From contig NZ_JACJSF010000030.1 in assembly GCF_014698035.1 (NCBI RefSeq), positions 1-64,000 of the forward strand: a stretch of 64,000 bases of DNA. The letters are read 5' to 3'. This document shows, one piece after another, positions 1 through 8,264 of this stretch (its first letter is position 1; the number at the start of each line of letters is the position of its first letter). Made by a program: the position numbers and the translations under genes. Source of the stretch: Desmonostoc muscorum FACHB-395. Its GTDB lineage: Bacteria; Cyanobacteriota; Cyanobacteriia; Cyanobacteriales; Nostocaceae. The notes beneath the pieces are model-generated. The model made no database searches and was not told where the DNA came from. It worked only from the letters and a program-made list of their open reading frames with translations.

Positions 1-215
1 GTTGATAAACTAATATCAGTTGCACTCGACTTAATAAATCCTCAACATTTAAGAAACTGGTTTGCTAATTGCTGCTACTGTACCTCATAACAGCCGGAAC
101 TGCTGTAACGGTACAGTACAGACCCGTTAAAAAATTTCTTTGATCCCCTACTGTAGCGGTTCCCAATTGCATGGAATACAGACCTAACCTCCAGCCCCTT
201 CCCTTCAAGGGAAGG

Positions 216-350
216 GCAGGGTGGATTAATTGTCTAGAGAGAAAAATTAAAACCCTCATTCTTGCGTTCATAAATCCAGTTCCCCTGTTAGCAGGCTGAC
301 GAGGTTACGGGGATTACAAATTTTCTCTCCGCACAATTAATCCACCCTGC
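216..350. mobile_element. 135-bp MITE-like element, copy 1
   Basis: The element has perfect 18-bp terminal inverted repeats, GCAGGGTGGATTAATTGT at 216-233 and its complement at 333-350, continuing imperfectly inward (GAGAGAAAA on both sides). It matches the element at 16831-16965 in reverse orientation at 134 of 135 positions; the only difference is at 316. It is too short to encode a transposase. Identical 17-base sequences flank it (199-215 and 351-367), extendable to 19 if element-edge bases are counted, which looks like a target duplication. The target is a near-perfect hairpin built on CCCTTCAAGGG. Near identity of the two copies implies recent movement, presumably by a transposase elsewhere. 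Confidence 0.85.
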
Positions 351-398
351 TTCCCTTCAAGGGAAGGGGAGTAAGATTCAAAGCCTCTCTCCTAGTTT

Positions 399-772
399 GG
401 CTACGGTGTACACACAAGTCGAATTACCCCCCTCAATCCCCCCTTTCTAAGGCAGGGCTGATTCATTCCATTTCAAACAGGATTTGTCAAGATGGTTAGC
501 AAGAAAATTGTAAGTAAGCGTGACGAAGAGATGAACATTTAAGCACTGAAATATCAGTAAAATAGTTGGTTTCATCGGCACGCCAGTAACAAAATAACTA
601 ATTTTTAATCGCTAGAACCCTTGATTTTTAAAGCTCTTTGGGGAATGAATCAGCCCTGCCTTTCTAAGGGGGGAAGCCGGAAATCCAGTTCCCTCCCCTT
701 TATAAGGGGAGGGTTAGGGTGGGGTAAAACCAGCTTCTTAAACTACTTCAGACTTGTGTGTACACCGTAGCC
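399..772. mobile_element. 374-bp inverted-repeat element carrying a nested element
   Basis: The ends form a perfect 22-bp inverted repeat: 399-420 begins GGCTACGGTGTACACACAAG and 751-772 is its complement. The decamer CCTAGTTTGG occurs at 391-400 and 771-780, so the duplication is 6-10 bp depending on where the element is taken to end. No open frame inside could be a transposase. Joining the flanks rebuilds a hairpin with arms CCTCTCTCC and GGAGAGAGG around a TAGTTT loop, so the insertion sits in a hairpin loop. A different element (452-659) has inserted inside it; without that and its duplication the outer element would be about 157 bp. Confidence 0.75.
452..659. mobile_element. 208-bp MITE-like element nested in the 374-bp element
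   Basis: The terminal inverted repeats are GCAGGGCTGATTCATTCC (452-469) and its complement (642-659). The 9-base direct repeat CTTTCTAAG flanks it at 443-451 and 660-668. The first six bases and the GATT-ATT part of the inverted repeat match those of the 135-bp elements at 216 and 16831 (about 13 of 18), so the two groups may use the same transposase. The rebuilt target is a C-run/G-run hairpin with TTTCTAA in the middle. There is no coding capacity. Confidence 0.75.
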
Positions 773-825
773 TAGTTTGGAGAGAGGTAACTGGATACTT
801 GTTTATCTGAGAATCCCTTAACAAC

Positions 826-2124
826 TTACAGACTAGACATTACATCCCGTGCAACTGCTAAAGTTTGATCAATGTCTTCTTCAGTGTGAGCAAAAGACGT
901 AAACCCAGCTTCAAATTGAGAGGGTGCTAGGTAAACACCACGTTCTAACATACCCCGATGGAAGCGTCCGAATTTGGCTGTATCAGACTTTTTCGCATCT
1001 TCGTAGTTATGAACTGGGCCAGAGGTAAAGAATAAGCCAAACATCGCGCTGATTTGACCGCCGCAAGCTGCATGACCAGTTTCTTTAGCAATTTGCAGCA
1101 AACCATCTGCTAGCTTTTTAGTAATCCGCTCAAGATAATCGTAAGTACCTGGCTTTTGCAGCAATTCTAAAGTCTTAATACCAGCAGTCATCGCCAAGGG
1201 ATTACCAGAAAGAGTCCCAGCTTGATATACAGGGCCAGCAGGGGCAACCATTGACATAATATCTCGGCGACCGCCATAAGCTCCTACTGGCAAACCACCA
1301 CCAATAACCTTGCCCAAGGTTGTTAAATCGGGGGTAACGCCAAATTTTTCTTGAGCGCCGCCGTAAGCAATGCGGAAGCCTGTCATCACTTCGTCAAATA
1401 CCAATAAGGCTCCATACTCGTGAGTGAGTTCCCGTAATCCTTCTAAGAAACCTGCGTCGGGTGCAATAAATCCAGCATTACCAACAACTGGTTCAAGAAT
1501 AACGCCAGCAATCTCGTCGCGGTTTTCTTCAAACAAGGCTTTGACGGATTCTAGGTCATTGTAAGGTGCGGTTAGAGTAGTGCTAGTTGCCGCTTTTGGA
1601 ACTCCTGGCGAGTCTGGTAAGCCAAGTGTGGCAACACCAGAACCTGCCTTCACGAGAAAAGTATCGGCGTGTCCGTGGTAACAACCTTCAAACTTGATGA
1701 TTTTGTCTCGGTTGGTGAAAGCCCGCATCAGCCGCAAAACTCCCATACAGGCTTCAGTTCCAGAGTTAACAAATCTGACCATTTCGATGCTGGGAACGGC
1801 ATCGATGACCATTTCTGCCAAAACATTTTCTAGAGTTGAGGGAGCGCCGAAACTGGTGCCTTTTTCTAAAGCTTCATGCAACGCTGCAATTACTTCTGGA
1901 TGAGCATGACCGCAAATAGCTGGGCCCCAAGTACCTACATAGTCTATATATTGGTTGCCATCTACATCCCAAATATATGCGCCTTTAACACGATCAAAAA
2001 CGATGGGTTGTCCACCTACAGATTTAAAGGCACGAACTGGAGAACTTACTCCTCCGGGCATGAGGTTTTGAGCAGCGGCGAAGACCTCTTGTGATTTTGT
2101 TGTTTTAATTGTGGTATTTACCAA
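826..2124 (-). CDS. hemL: Glutamate-1-semialdehyde 2,1-aminomutase
   Basis: This PLP enzyme converts glutamate-1-semialdehyde to 5-aminolevulinate in the cytoplasm, the C5 entry to heme, chlorophyll and bilin synthesis. The 432-residue protein has the usual family length and shows [12 protein letters not shown] near the N-terminus, the nucleotide-cofactor region [26 protein letters not shown], the DEVMTGFR segment and the PLP-lysine motif [18 protein letters not shown]. The ATG at 2124 gives the expected start [11 protein letters not shown]. It stands alone, divergent from the ChaB-like gene, with repeat-rich DNA downstream (1-825). Nothing in the sequence looks damaged. Confidence 0.98.
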   Translation of the reverse strand: MVNTTIKTTKSQEVFAAAQNLMPGGVSSPVRAFKSVGGQPIVFDRVKGAYIWDVDGNQYIDYVGTWGPAICGHAHPEVIAALHEALEKGTSFGAPSTLENVLAEMVIDAVPSIEMVRFVNSGTEACMGVLRLMRAFTNRDKIIKFEGCYHGHADTFLVKAGSGVATLGLPDSPGVPKAATSTTLTAPYNDLESVKALFEENRDEIAGVILEPVVGNAGFIAPDAGFLEGLRELTHEYGALLVFDEVMTGFRIAYGGAQEKFGVTPDLTTLGKVIGGGLPVGAYGGRRDIMSMVAPAGPVYQAGTLSGNPLAMTAGIKTLELLQKPGTYDYLERITKKLADGLLQIAKETGHAACGGQISAMFGLFFTSGPVHNYEDAKKSDTAKFGRFHRGMLERGVYLAPSQFEAGFTSFAHTEEDIDQTLAVARDVMSSL

Positions 2125-2230
2125 GGTTCTCTCCTAACAGTGGACAATAAAAAGCTCTATCTCAGGATAGGGTTAAAAATTGCTTAGAATTTCTATCCTA
2201 TAGAATTAACTGAACCAAAAAAATAACAAT

Positions 2231-2419
2231 ATGTTATACAAGTCCAACAAAGACTTGCCTCTAGATATTCAAACTCGATTATCTGAAGCATACCAGGATC
2301 TTTACCGAGCAGCTTTTAACTCGGCTATCCATTGGTATGGTGAGGCATCGAAAGCTCATAAAGTTGCTTTAAGTGCTGTAAGAATGCAGTCTGCAATGGA
2401 ACACAATGCTCTTGTTTAG
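2231..2419 (+). CDS. ChaB-like small protein
   Basis: The 62-residue protein has the layout of the ChaB family: an N-terminal YKS-x-KDLPLDIQTRL segment, then a helical YQDLYRAAFNSAIHWYG core and an AHKVALSAVRMQ tail. ChaB was named as a regulator of a cation transporter in E. coli, but its biochemical role is not firmly known, and in cyanobacteria it is usually seen only as a small conserved protein. Here the segment between core and tail is short. The ATG is preceded by an A-rich leader. It sits between hemL (divergent) and hisIE (same strand, about 100 bases on). Assignment is by motif only. Confidence 0.7.
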   Translation: MLYKSNKDLPLDIQTRLSEAYQDLYRAAFNSAIHWYGEASKAHKVALSAVRMQSAMEHNALV

Positions 2420-2520
2420 AGCTAGATAAGATAGTTAAATTCAAAAAAACATACCAGTTGCTCTATTCAGAATGGTATCGTAAATCCATAAGTTATTCTC
2501 ATTAGAGCAAACTAGCTGGT

Positions 2521-3171
2521 ATGTCTTCTAACGATTTGCGATCGCTACATTACGCCATCCCTGTTGAAAAAATTCACTACGATGAACGGGGTTTAGTGCC
2601 TGCAATTGTCCAAGATTATTTGGATGGTACTGTCCTAATGATGGCGTGGATGAATCAGGAGTCGTTACAAAAAACTTTAGAAACTGAAGAAACTTGGTTT
2701 TGGAGCCGTTCCCGGCAAGAATTATGGCACAAGGGGGCGACTTCTGGACATATTCAAAAAGTGCAAAGTATTCGTTATGACTGTGATAGTGATGCCTTGC
2801 TCATAGGGGTAGAGCAATTAGGAGATGTTGCTTGCCATACTGGAGAACGCAGTTGCTTTCACCAAATAGAAGGAAATATTGTTCCACCACCAGGGGATAC
2901 GTTGTCGCAATTGTTTCAAATAATATGCGATCGCCGGGACAATCCTACTGAAAGTTCTTATACCTGTAAACTATTCGCTGGTGGCGATAACAAAATTTTG
3001 AAAAAGATCGGTGAGGAAACCGCCGAGGTGGTAATGGCCTTTAAAGATGATGAAGCAGATGCGATCGCAGGTGAAGTGGCTGATTTGCTATATCATACTT
3101 TGGTTGCCTTAGCTCACCATCAAGTTGATTTGAAATCTGTGTATCGTAAGTTGCAAGAACGTCGCCAATGA
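2521..3171 (+). CDS. hisIE: Bifunctional phosphoribosyl-AMP cyclohydrolase / phosphoribosyl-ATP pyrophosphatase
   Basis: It performs two successive steps of histidine synthesis: hydrolysis of PR-ATP to PR-AMP and opening of the adenine ring of PR-AMP. The HisI domain covers roughly residues 15-115, with [10 protein letters not shown], the [16 protein letters not shown] signature and the zinc-associated cysteines in [10 protein letters not shown]. The HisE domain follows (about 130-216), with [30 protein letters not shown]. At 216 residues it is a normal HisIE fusion. Start ATG 2521 is the first in frame. It is monocistronic; a G/A-rich simple repeat and a dispersed repeat (3254-3379) follow it. 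Confidence 0.96.
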   Translation: MSSNDLRSLHYAIPVEKIHYDERGLVPAIVQDYLDGTVLMMAWMNQESLQKTLETEETWFWSRSRQELWHKGATSGHIQKVQSIRYDCDSDALLIGVEQLGDVACHTGERSCFHQIEGNIVPPPGDTLSQLFQIICDRRDNPTESSYTCKLFAGGDNKILKKIGEETAEVVMAFKDDEADAIAGEVADLLYHTLVALAHHQVDLKSVYRKLQERRQ

Positions 3172-3253
3172 GGAGGAAAGGGAGCAGGGGGCAGGGAGAA
3201 AGAGGCTTTTCCGATTTTTGCACAGATGCGGTAATCATAAGTGATTAACCGGA

Positions 3254-3379
3254 CTTTTAACTTCTTTCTTTGTGTCCTTTGCGTCCTACCCTGCGGGAAG
3301 CCGCTCCGCGTCTATGCGGTTCGTTTTTCTTCCTTGTACTTAAATATGGTTTAGCGCATCTTCATACAGAATTGGTATC
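3254..3379. repeat. Dispersed repeat, copy 1, overlapping the end of the MFS gene
   Basis: Read on the minus strand this stretch matches 47985-48122: both start with GATACCAATTCTGTATGAAG, continue GATGCGCTAAACC, and end in AAAGAAAGAAGTTAAAAG, with indels in the middle. It covers the intergenic end of hisIE and the last six codons (D-T-N-S-V-stop) of the MFS transporter gene, so that gene now ends inside the repeat. Confidence 0.75.
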
Positions 3380-4645
3380 AGCTAAAATCCGATTGAGATA
3401 CTGTAAAATCACCACGACAATCAGCACACTCAAGGGGAATCCTAGCCAAAAAGTATTGGTAATAATTTGCGGTTGATCTAATGCCCATCCACCCAATGGA
3501 TGACCAATAAAAGACCCAATCGCCCAACACACAGCATTGACGGAGAAATAAACGCCACGTTGATTTTCCGGGGCTAACTCAGTGACTAAAGAGGCGGCAG
3601 ATGGAGTATAAGAAACAATTGCAACTGCAAATACTCCCAATGCCAATGCTACCCAAACTAAATTATAAGATGGGGCAGTACCGCTTACCCAAATGAGTCC
3701 AAAACCAACTCCCCAAAGAATGGCGGAAACGGTGAGTGCCAGTGTGTGAGAACAGCGTTTTAAGAAACTGGTGACAGGCAACTGACAAATGATAGCTAGC
3801 ACCAGATGCCAAGCAAATAGAACGCTAATAGTAGTTTGAGCAAATCCTTCGGTAGTACTTTTGATAACAAAGTTTTTGAAGTAAAGCGGCAGAGTGCTAT
3901 GGATTTGAGAAATATAGATTGTAAAGAATATATTAACTGCGATGTAGACCAGGAAACGGCGATCGCTTAATACTGCCATCCAAGAAGCAAAATGTTCTTT
4001 CTTTTCAAATTCCCCTATCTGCTGTTGTTCGGTTTTACTAATTCCCACATAGACAACCCCAAAAAACATCAGAAAAGAGATGGCATCAATGATAAATAGC
4101 CATCGATAACTCCCAATTACCGCGATCAAAAACCCAGCAAGCATAATTCCGATCGCTAACCCAAGATTATCAGCCAGTCGTGCGATCGCAAAAGTTTCGC
4201 GGCGATTGTCAATCTGGCTAGCGTCAGCCACAACAGCTTCAGCCGCCGGCCAATAGAAACCTATCCCTAAACCGCTAATCAAGCTACCAATTACCAAAAT
4301 AGTAAAATCATTGGTTGCAGCTAAAACCAGAGAAGCAATTGCTGAAATCGCCGTCGCTAGCAACAAAGTGCGGCGGCGGCCCCAGTGTTCAGAATCAGCC
4401 AAAGAACCACCTACAATCCTCCCCACAATGCCGGAAATCGAGGCGCTACCCAAGGCTACCCCAACACTGGTTGCAGATAAACCAACTTCATTCACAAAAA
4501 AGATGGGGGCGTAAAACAGGGTACAGCCGGTGCCAACTTCCGACAGAAATCTACCTATCGCAAAAATCCAGACTTGGGGATGTATTGAGGGCAGCCACGA
4601 TGATAGCTGAGATTGAGAAGCTAATTTCATGAGTTTAGATGTCAT
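3362..4645 (-). CDS. MFS transporter
   Basis: A 427-residue integral membrane protein with about twelve hydrophobic helices and the major-facilitator loop motif: GRIVGGSLADSEHWGRRRTLL after helix 2. The N-terminal half also has GSLISGLGIGFYWPAAEAVVAD, like drug/sugar-proton antiporters of the DHA1 group. The substrate cannot be read from the sequence. The central cytoplasmic loop (about 205-225) is charged, as usual. The last residues, DTNSV, and the stop codon lie within a dispersed repeat (3254-3379), so the natural C-terminus may have been replaced. Start ATG 4645; a cluster of DnaA-box-like sites lies in its upstream DNA. Confidence 0.85.
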   Translation of the reverse strand: MTSKLMKLASQSQLSSWLPSIHPQVWIFAIGRFLSEVGTGCTLFYAPIFFVNEVGLSATSVGVALGSASISGIVGRIVGGSLADSEHWGRRRTLLLATAISAIASLVLAATNDFTILVIGSLISGLGIGFYWPAAEAVVADASQIDNRRETFAIARLADNLGLAIGIMLAGFLIAVIGSYRWLFIIDAISFLMFFGVVYVGISKTEQQQIGEFEKKEHFASWMAVLSDRRFLVYIAVNIFFTIYISQIHSTLPLYFKNFVIKSTTEGFAQTTISVLFAWHLVLAIICQLPVTSFLKRCSHTLALTVSAILWGVGFGLIWVSGTAPSYNLVWVALALGVFAVAIVSYTPSAASLVTELAPENQRGVYFSVNAVCWAIGSFIGHPLGGWALDQPQIITNTFWLGFPLSVLIVVVILQYLNRILADTNSV

Positions 4646-4696
4646 AGTTTGGTGACATTTTTGTAATTCTTATCATTGGCTGCTATTTTTCTCACT

Positions 4697-4740
4697 CATT
4701 CCACAGGGTTTCCACAGGGATTTTAGCAGTTTTCCACAGG
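4697..4740. promoter_or_regulatory. Cluster of three DnaA-box-like sites
   Basis: Three copies of TTCCACAGG occur in 44 bases: within 4699-4707, 4709-4718 and 4730-4740. The last contains TTTTCCACA, which matches the DnaA box consensus used by cyanobacteria; the others differ at the first one or two bases. They lie between the divergently placed MFS gene and the DUF2811-like gene. An AT-rich stretch follows (4855-4900). They could bind DnaA for promoter control or titration. No dnaA or dnaN gene is nearby, so an origin is not supported by context. Confidence 0.4.
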
Positions 4741-5198
4741 TTCACTACGAACTAATGGGCTTCTTACCCTCTGACTGGGGATTGTTAATTAACAGTGGCA
4801 AAGAACTTCAAGGACTGAGTTTTTATAAAGTAAAGTAACGAAAAATAGGCTCTAATGCTTATTCTTTCGTTCGTATTTATTTTTTATACATTCATTTTTA
4901 ACATTTCGCAGCATTGACAAACCCACCCCCTCTTGGCGCACAATGATTCGGCTTGCTTTTGTAATTCCTTCAACCGTTGGCATCAAATGTGTAAAATATA
5001 TTACCTGAGATGTAGACGTAGATTGTCGGGATGACAAAAGAGTGGTGAGGTAGTTCGGTCTTCTCCCAAAGGGAGAGGCTAGCGCCAAGGGGGTTTCCCC
5101 CATGAGAAACTACCGAACCCGTAAGGGTGAGGAAGCCATAAGCCGCTTCACCGCAAGCAACTTGTCCCTCTTGATTATCCTCATAGGAGGAAAATCTC
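4741..5198. other. Intergenic region with short palindromes, no gene recognised
   Basis: After the DnaA-box-like sites comes an AT-rich segment and then several short inverted repeats, for example TCTCCC-AAA-GGGAGA near 5060 and GGGG-TTT-CCCC near 5093. Short open frames here have no protein-like composition. A strong Shine-Dalgarno sequence, AGGAGGA, lies at 5185-5191, eight bases before the next gene. Confidence 0.5.
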
Positions 5199-5453
5199 AT
5201 GAAATCAACGGTTAGCATCTTTACAGAAATTCCCGAAACACTCCACGAATCCTTAAAAAACTACTTAGAAACCCATCCTGATTGGGATGAAAATAGGGTA
5301 TTGACGGCTGCACTATCATTGTTTTTACTCCAAAATGGAGATAGCGATCGCCGGGCTGCCCGAGTCTATCTGGAAACTTTATTCCACCACTCCTCAGTAG
5401 AAACGCCCAGCATCGATTCACCCACAACAGCTAATCTATTAGATACTCCATAA
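5199..5453 (+). CDS. DUF2811-like small protein
   Basis: An 84-residue soluble protein. The first 50 residues (VSIFTEIPETLHESLKNYLE, then THPDWDENRV and ALSLFLLQNG) resemble the cyanobacterial DUF2811 family, which looks like a ribbon-helix-helix or helical DNA-associated fold but has no assigned function. The acidic, Thr/Ser-rich tail after residue 65 is variable. AGGAGGA eight bases upstream decides the start. It stands alone. The function is unknown; the family call is from memory of the motif. Confidence 0.65.
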   Translation: MKSTVSIFTEIPETLHESLKNYLETHPDWDENRVLTAALSLFLLQNGDSDRRAARVYLETLFHHSSVETPSIDSPTTANLLDTP

Positions 5454-6145
5454 GTACGGGCGTTATTCTCGCTCATACTCTAATGTGGGCACGGCAAACC
5501 GTGCCCCATAAATGGGATTTGATCCAATAGCGATTAAGCATATCGGGGCAATATTACAATAGACATCTCCGAAAATGAATGTAGAGACGTAGCACTGCTA
5601 CGTCTCTACAAGGATTCTGGATAACGCATATTTAATTTCTGGAGATGTCTAATAAAAAGGATTCAGTAGATTCTGCTCTATAACTTGCTCAAAACTATAC
5701 GCAGCAAGGGCAATTCATGAATTGCTCCTACTGCGTATACGTATTTTTACATTAGTGTCAACTTCGAGCCTGGGCAAGAAAAAACAAGGGGCTTAAGCTC
5801 CTTGTGATGAAACCTGCAAAGGCAGGTAAATTCAAGTGTAGATGCGGTTTATAAGCGCCGATTTCAGATTAAATTGACAAGCTATGCGCCCCTAAAAACT
5901 TCACCTAAGCACATATCTGCCAAAACAGTCAGATCCAAAGAAATATTTTCCAGTGGACTTTCTTTACTGTCCACCGTCTTGAATTGATAAACAAACATTT
6001 CAAATAACTGTCTGGTCAGTATTTGAGCAATTCTATCTATGTTTAATTAATTGTCTAAATTTGTCTTTTACTGAAGCTAAAGAAATTCACTGATCACTAC
6101 CCCATAAGTCAACAGTCAAGAGTTAAAAAACTCTAGACTATAGAC
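5454..6145. other. Intergenic region with three palindromic repeats
   Basis: No gene is seen in about 690 bases. It contains a GTAGAGACGTAG-CACTG-CTACGTCTCTAC hairpin around 5580-5609, a GGCAATTCATGAATTGC palindrome around 5709-5726 of the same type as those at 27132 and 54163, and a CAAGGGGCTTAAGCTCCTTG palindrome around 5786-5805. The last may end transcription from either side. The part nearest the response regulator (5900-6100) is AT-rich. Confidence 0.5.
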
Positions 6146-6871
6146 TCAGGACTTGGCTTCCAAATGTTGGGGGTGAGCAGGAGATTCAAACTTATACCCT
6201 ACGCCACGTACAGTTTGAATTAATGCTGGCTGACTAGCATCAATTTCAATCTTCTTGCGAATTTGACCAATATGTACATCTACAACCCGTTGGTCGCCGA
6301 CATATTCATAGTCCCACACCTCTTGGATTAATTCTGCCCGTCGCCAAACTCGACCTGGATGACTTGCTAAAAAATGCAACAAGTCAAATTCCAGCGCAGT
6401 TAAGGGTACTGCTTGGTTATTAAGTGCTACCTCCCGTCGCACCGGATCAATCATCAGTTTTTCAAATACCAAGCGTTTCTGCTCGGCAGTAGTTATCACT
6501 CGCTGCCGTCTCAAAATCGCTCCGACTCTGACTTCTAGCTCTCCCAACCCAAAAGGCTTGGTGAGATAGTCGTCAGCACCTTTGGCAAAGCCGCGAATTT
6601 TGTCAGCTTCGTCAGCACGGCTAGTCAACATCAGAACAAAAACACCATTACGACTTTGCATCTCTTGGCAAAGGTTAAACCCCGTTACATCTGGTAGATT
6701 CACGTCTAGAATCACCAAATCAGGGTTAAATTGCTCAAATAGAGCTAAGGCTGTCTTTCCGTCTTCGGCAGCCTCCACCTGATAGTTCTGTTTAATCAAA
6801 AAGCGTTGGATTAAATTCCGAACCGCAGGATCGTCGTCAACTACAAGAATCTTGGCAGGAGCCATGACCAT
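6146..6871 (-). CDS. OmpR-family response regulator
   Basis: A two-component transcription factor. The receiver domain (about 5-118) shows the acidic pair in ILVVDDDP, the phospho-acceptor Asp in DLVILDVNLPDVTGF, the switch Thr in MLTSRADEADK and Lys in DDYLTKPFGLGEL. The C-terminal winged helix (about 140-235) has LTALEFDLLHFLASHPGRVW and VVDVHIGQIRKKIE and the usual VRGVGYKFE end. No kinase gene is adjacent, so the partner is unknown. The frame can be opened at a TTG (6883), but ATG codons at 6871 and 6865 are better; 6865 would give the typical start MAPAKILVVDDD. Confidence 0.93.
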   Translation of the reverse strand: MVMAPAKILVVDDDPAVRNLIQRFLIKQNYQVEAAEDGKTALALFEQFNPDLVILDVNLPDVTGFNLCQEMQSRNGVFVLMLTSRADEADKIRGFAKGADDYLTKPFGLGELEVRVGAILRRQRVITTAEQKRLVFEKLMIDPVRREVALNNQAVPLTALEFDLLHFLASHPGRVWRRAELIQEVWDYEYVGDQRVVDVHIGQIRKKIEIDASQPALIQTVRGVGYKFESPAHPQHLEAKS

Positions 6872-7487
6872 TACTTTGCACAAAAATTCGTAAGATTAAC
6901 AAGAGGGTTGCGTAAAAACGCAGTTACCACTTTGGGACTAACTAAGAATCTACATGGCTACGGTATGGGAATCCCGATCATTCACAAATAAATACTGTAA
7001 TCAGAAATGTGGGCGATGAAAACGCGAAACTTCTTTTAGCCACAGTAGATAGGCGCTCTGACTTTAGCCGTAATAGTTCTAGTTAGATGGCAACTTAAAA
7101 CGTTTCAATTTTAAATCGATATGCGGATATATACCACAAGCGATTATTCAGTATAATTAAAAAAATTCTATTAGGGCACAGTAATTTTGCCAAATTGAAA
7201 GCAGTAAAGTTAATTTTTTCATAAAAACTCTGGATTTTAGGTACTCTCCGTTCAAATTCTAGATTAAAGCCAGAATTAAGCAACGACATGAGGGTATACA
7301 CGGAGTTATAGCGATATGTTAAAGTGACTATAGTTGAAATTACAAAGTCAATCAAACTAACCCGTGCTACTATCCTGGTAGGGCATAAAAGTAGGTCGAG
7401 ACTTTAGTTTCGATTAAAACAAAACCTAAAACTGTTTTTTATTCGACAAAAGACTGCCGCTGACTGAGGCTGAAGTAACAAACTCCC
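6872..7487. other. Intergenic region, nothing recognised
   Basis: About 615 AT-rich bases separate two divergent genes. I see no convincing open frame, RNA gene or repeat. It should hold the promoters of the response regulator and of the CPP1-like gene. Confidence 0.4.
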
Positions 7488-8117
7488 ATGAGCGATCAAA
7501 ATCCCTACGAAAAACTTGGGGTATCAGAAGAGGCTAGCTTCGATGAAATTCAGGATGCTCGTAATCGCCTATTCGAGCAACATAGTGGCGATGCCAAGCA
7601 TTTAGAAGTAATTGAAGCAGCTTACGATGCGATTTTAATGGATCGCTTACGGATGCGCCAGGAAGGTAAAATTAAAGTTCCTGAGCGCATCCGGTTTCCA
7701 GAGTTGCGAGTGCAATCACCTCCTAAAGAAAGTCCAACGCCTCGTGAGCAGTCACCTGCATGGCTGCAACGGATGCTGGATCAGCCAACACCTGCGGATA
7801 TACTTTTACCAGGAGCTTGGTTTCTTGGTTTGAGTTCTATCAGCTTGTTTTACCCAGAGGGAGGCGAGCAGATTTTGCAGTTAGCATTGGTGGTTGGGGT
7901 AGGCACCAGTATTTACTTTCTCAATCGCAAGGAAGGCAAATTTGGCCGAGCAGTTTTGTTTACCCTGATAAGTTTAATTATTGGCTTAATCGCTGGGGGA
8001 CTAGTTGCTAGCTGGCTCTTACCACAAATATCATCATTCACCAATCTGGGAACGAATCAGTTCTCTACCGTAGTAACGTTTATATTGTTGTGGTTGGTTA
8101 GTAGTTTTCTACGGTAA
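7488..8117 (+). CDS. CPP1-like J-domain membrane protein
   Basis: The N-terminal 65 residues form a J-like domain (PYEKLGVSEEASFDEIQDAR, LEVIEAAYDAILMDRL) without the HPD tripeptide. Residues 65-105 are a basic, proline-rich linker. The C-terminal half has three or four hydrophobic helices from about residue 115. This is the layout of the cyanobacterial and plastid DUF3353/CPP1 family; the plant member is a chaperone-like protein that stabilises light-dependent protochlorophyllide oxidoreductase. A similar role at the thylakoid is likely but not shown here. Length 209 is normal. A hairpin terminator (8188-8217) follows. Confidence 0.85.
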   Translation: MSDQNPYEKLGVSEEASFDEIQDARNRLFEQHSGDAKHLEVIEAAYDAILMDRLRMRQEGKIKVPERIRFPELRVQSPPKESPTPREQSPAWLQRMLDQPTPADILLPGAWFLGLSSISLFYPEGGEQILQLALVVGVGTSIYFLNRKEGKFGRAVLFTLISLIIGLIAGGLVASWLLPQISSFTNLGTNQFSTVVTFILLWLVSSFLR

Positions 8118-8187
8118 ACCACTAGCTGTAAGCAAATTTCCATAAAGAATACATGGTTTATATGTGTTCTTCTCAAAGATATAGAGT

Positions 8188-8217
8188 CAGGAGTCAGAAT
8201 ACATATTCTGACTCCTG
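8188..8217. terminator. Bidirectional hairpin between convergent genes
   Basis: A perfect 14-bp stem, CAGGAGTCAGAATA with a CA loop and its complement, lies between the CPP1-like gene (plus) and the HAD gene (minus). A T-rich run follows on the plus side. The same arm sequence, AGGAGTCAGAAT, recurs in other intergenic spots (22060-22070, 22159-22170), so it is also a dispersed repeat. Confidence 0.6.
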
Positions 8218-8264
8218 CTTTCATTTGTACGATTAATTCAATCTGTTAGAGCTACAGAGCCTTT

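Noticed and set aside
65-271. Minus-strand open frame of 68 codons at the left edge
   Set aside because: It runs through the 135-bp inverted-repeat element and its hairpin target; the protein is only a reading of the repeat.
4697-5200. Chromosomal origin of replication
   Set aside because: Only three box-like sites, no dnaA, dnaN or other origin genes, and skew cannot be judged from this window.
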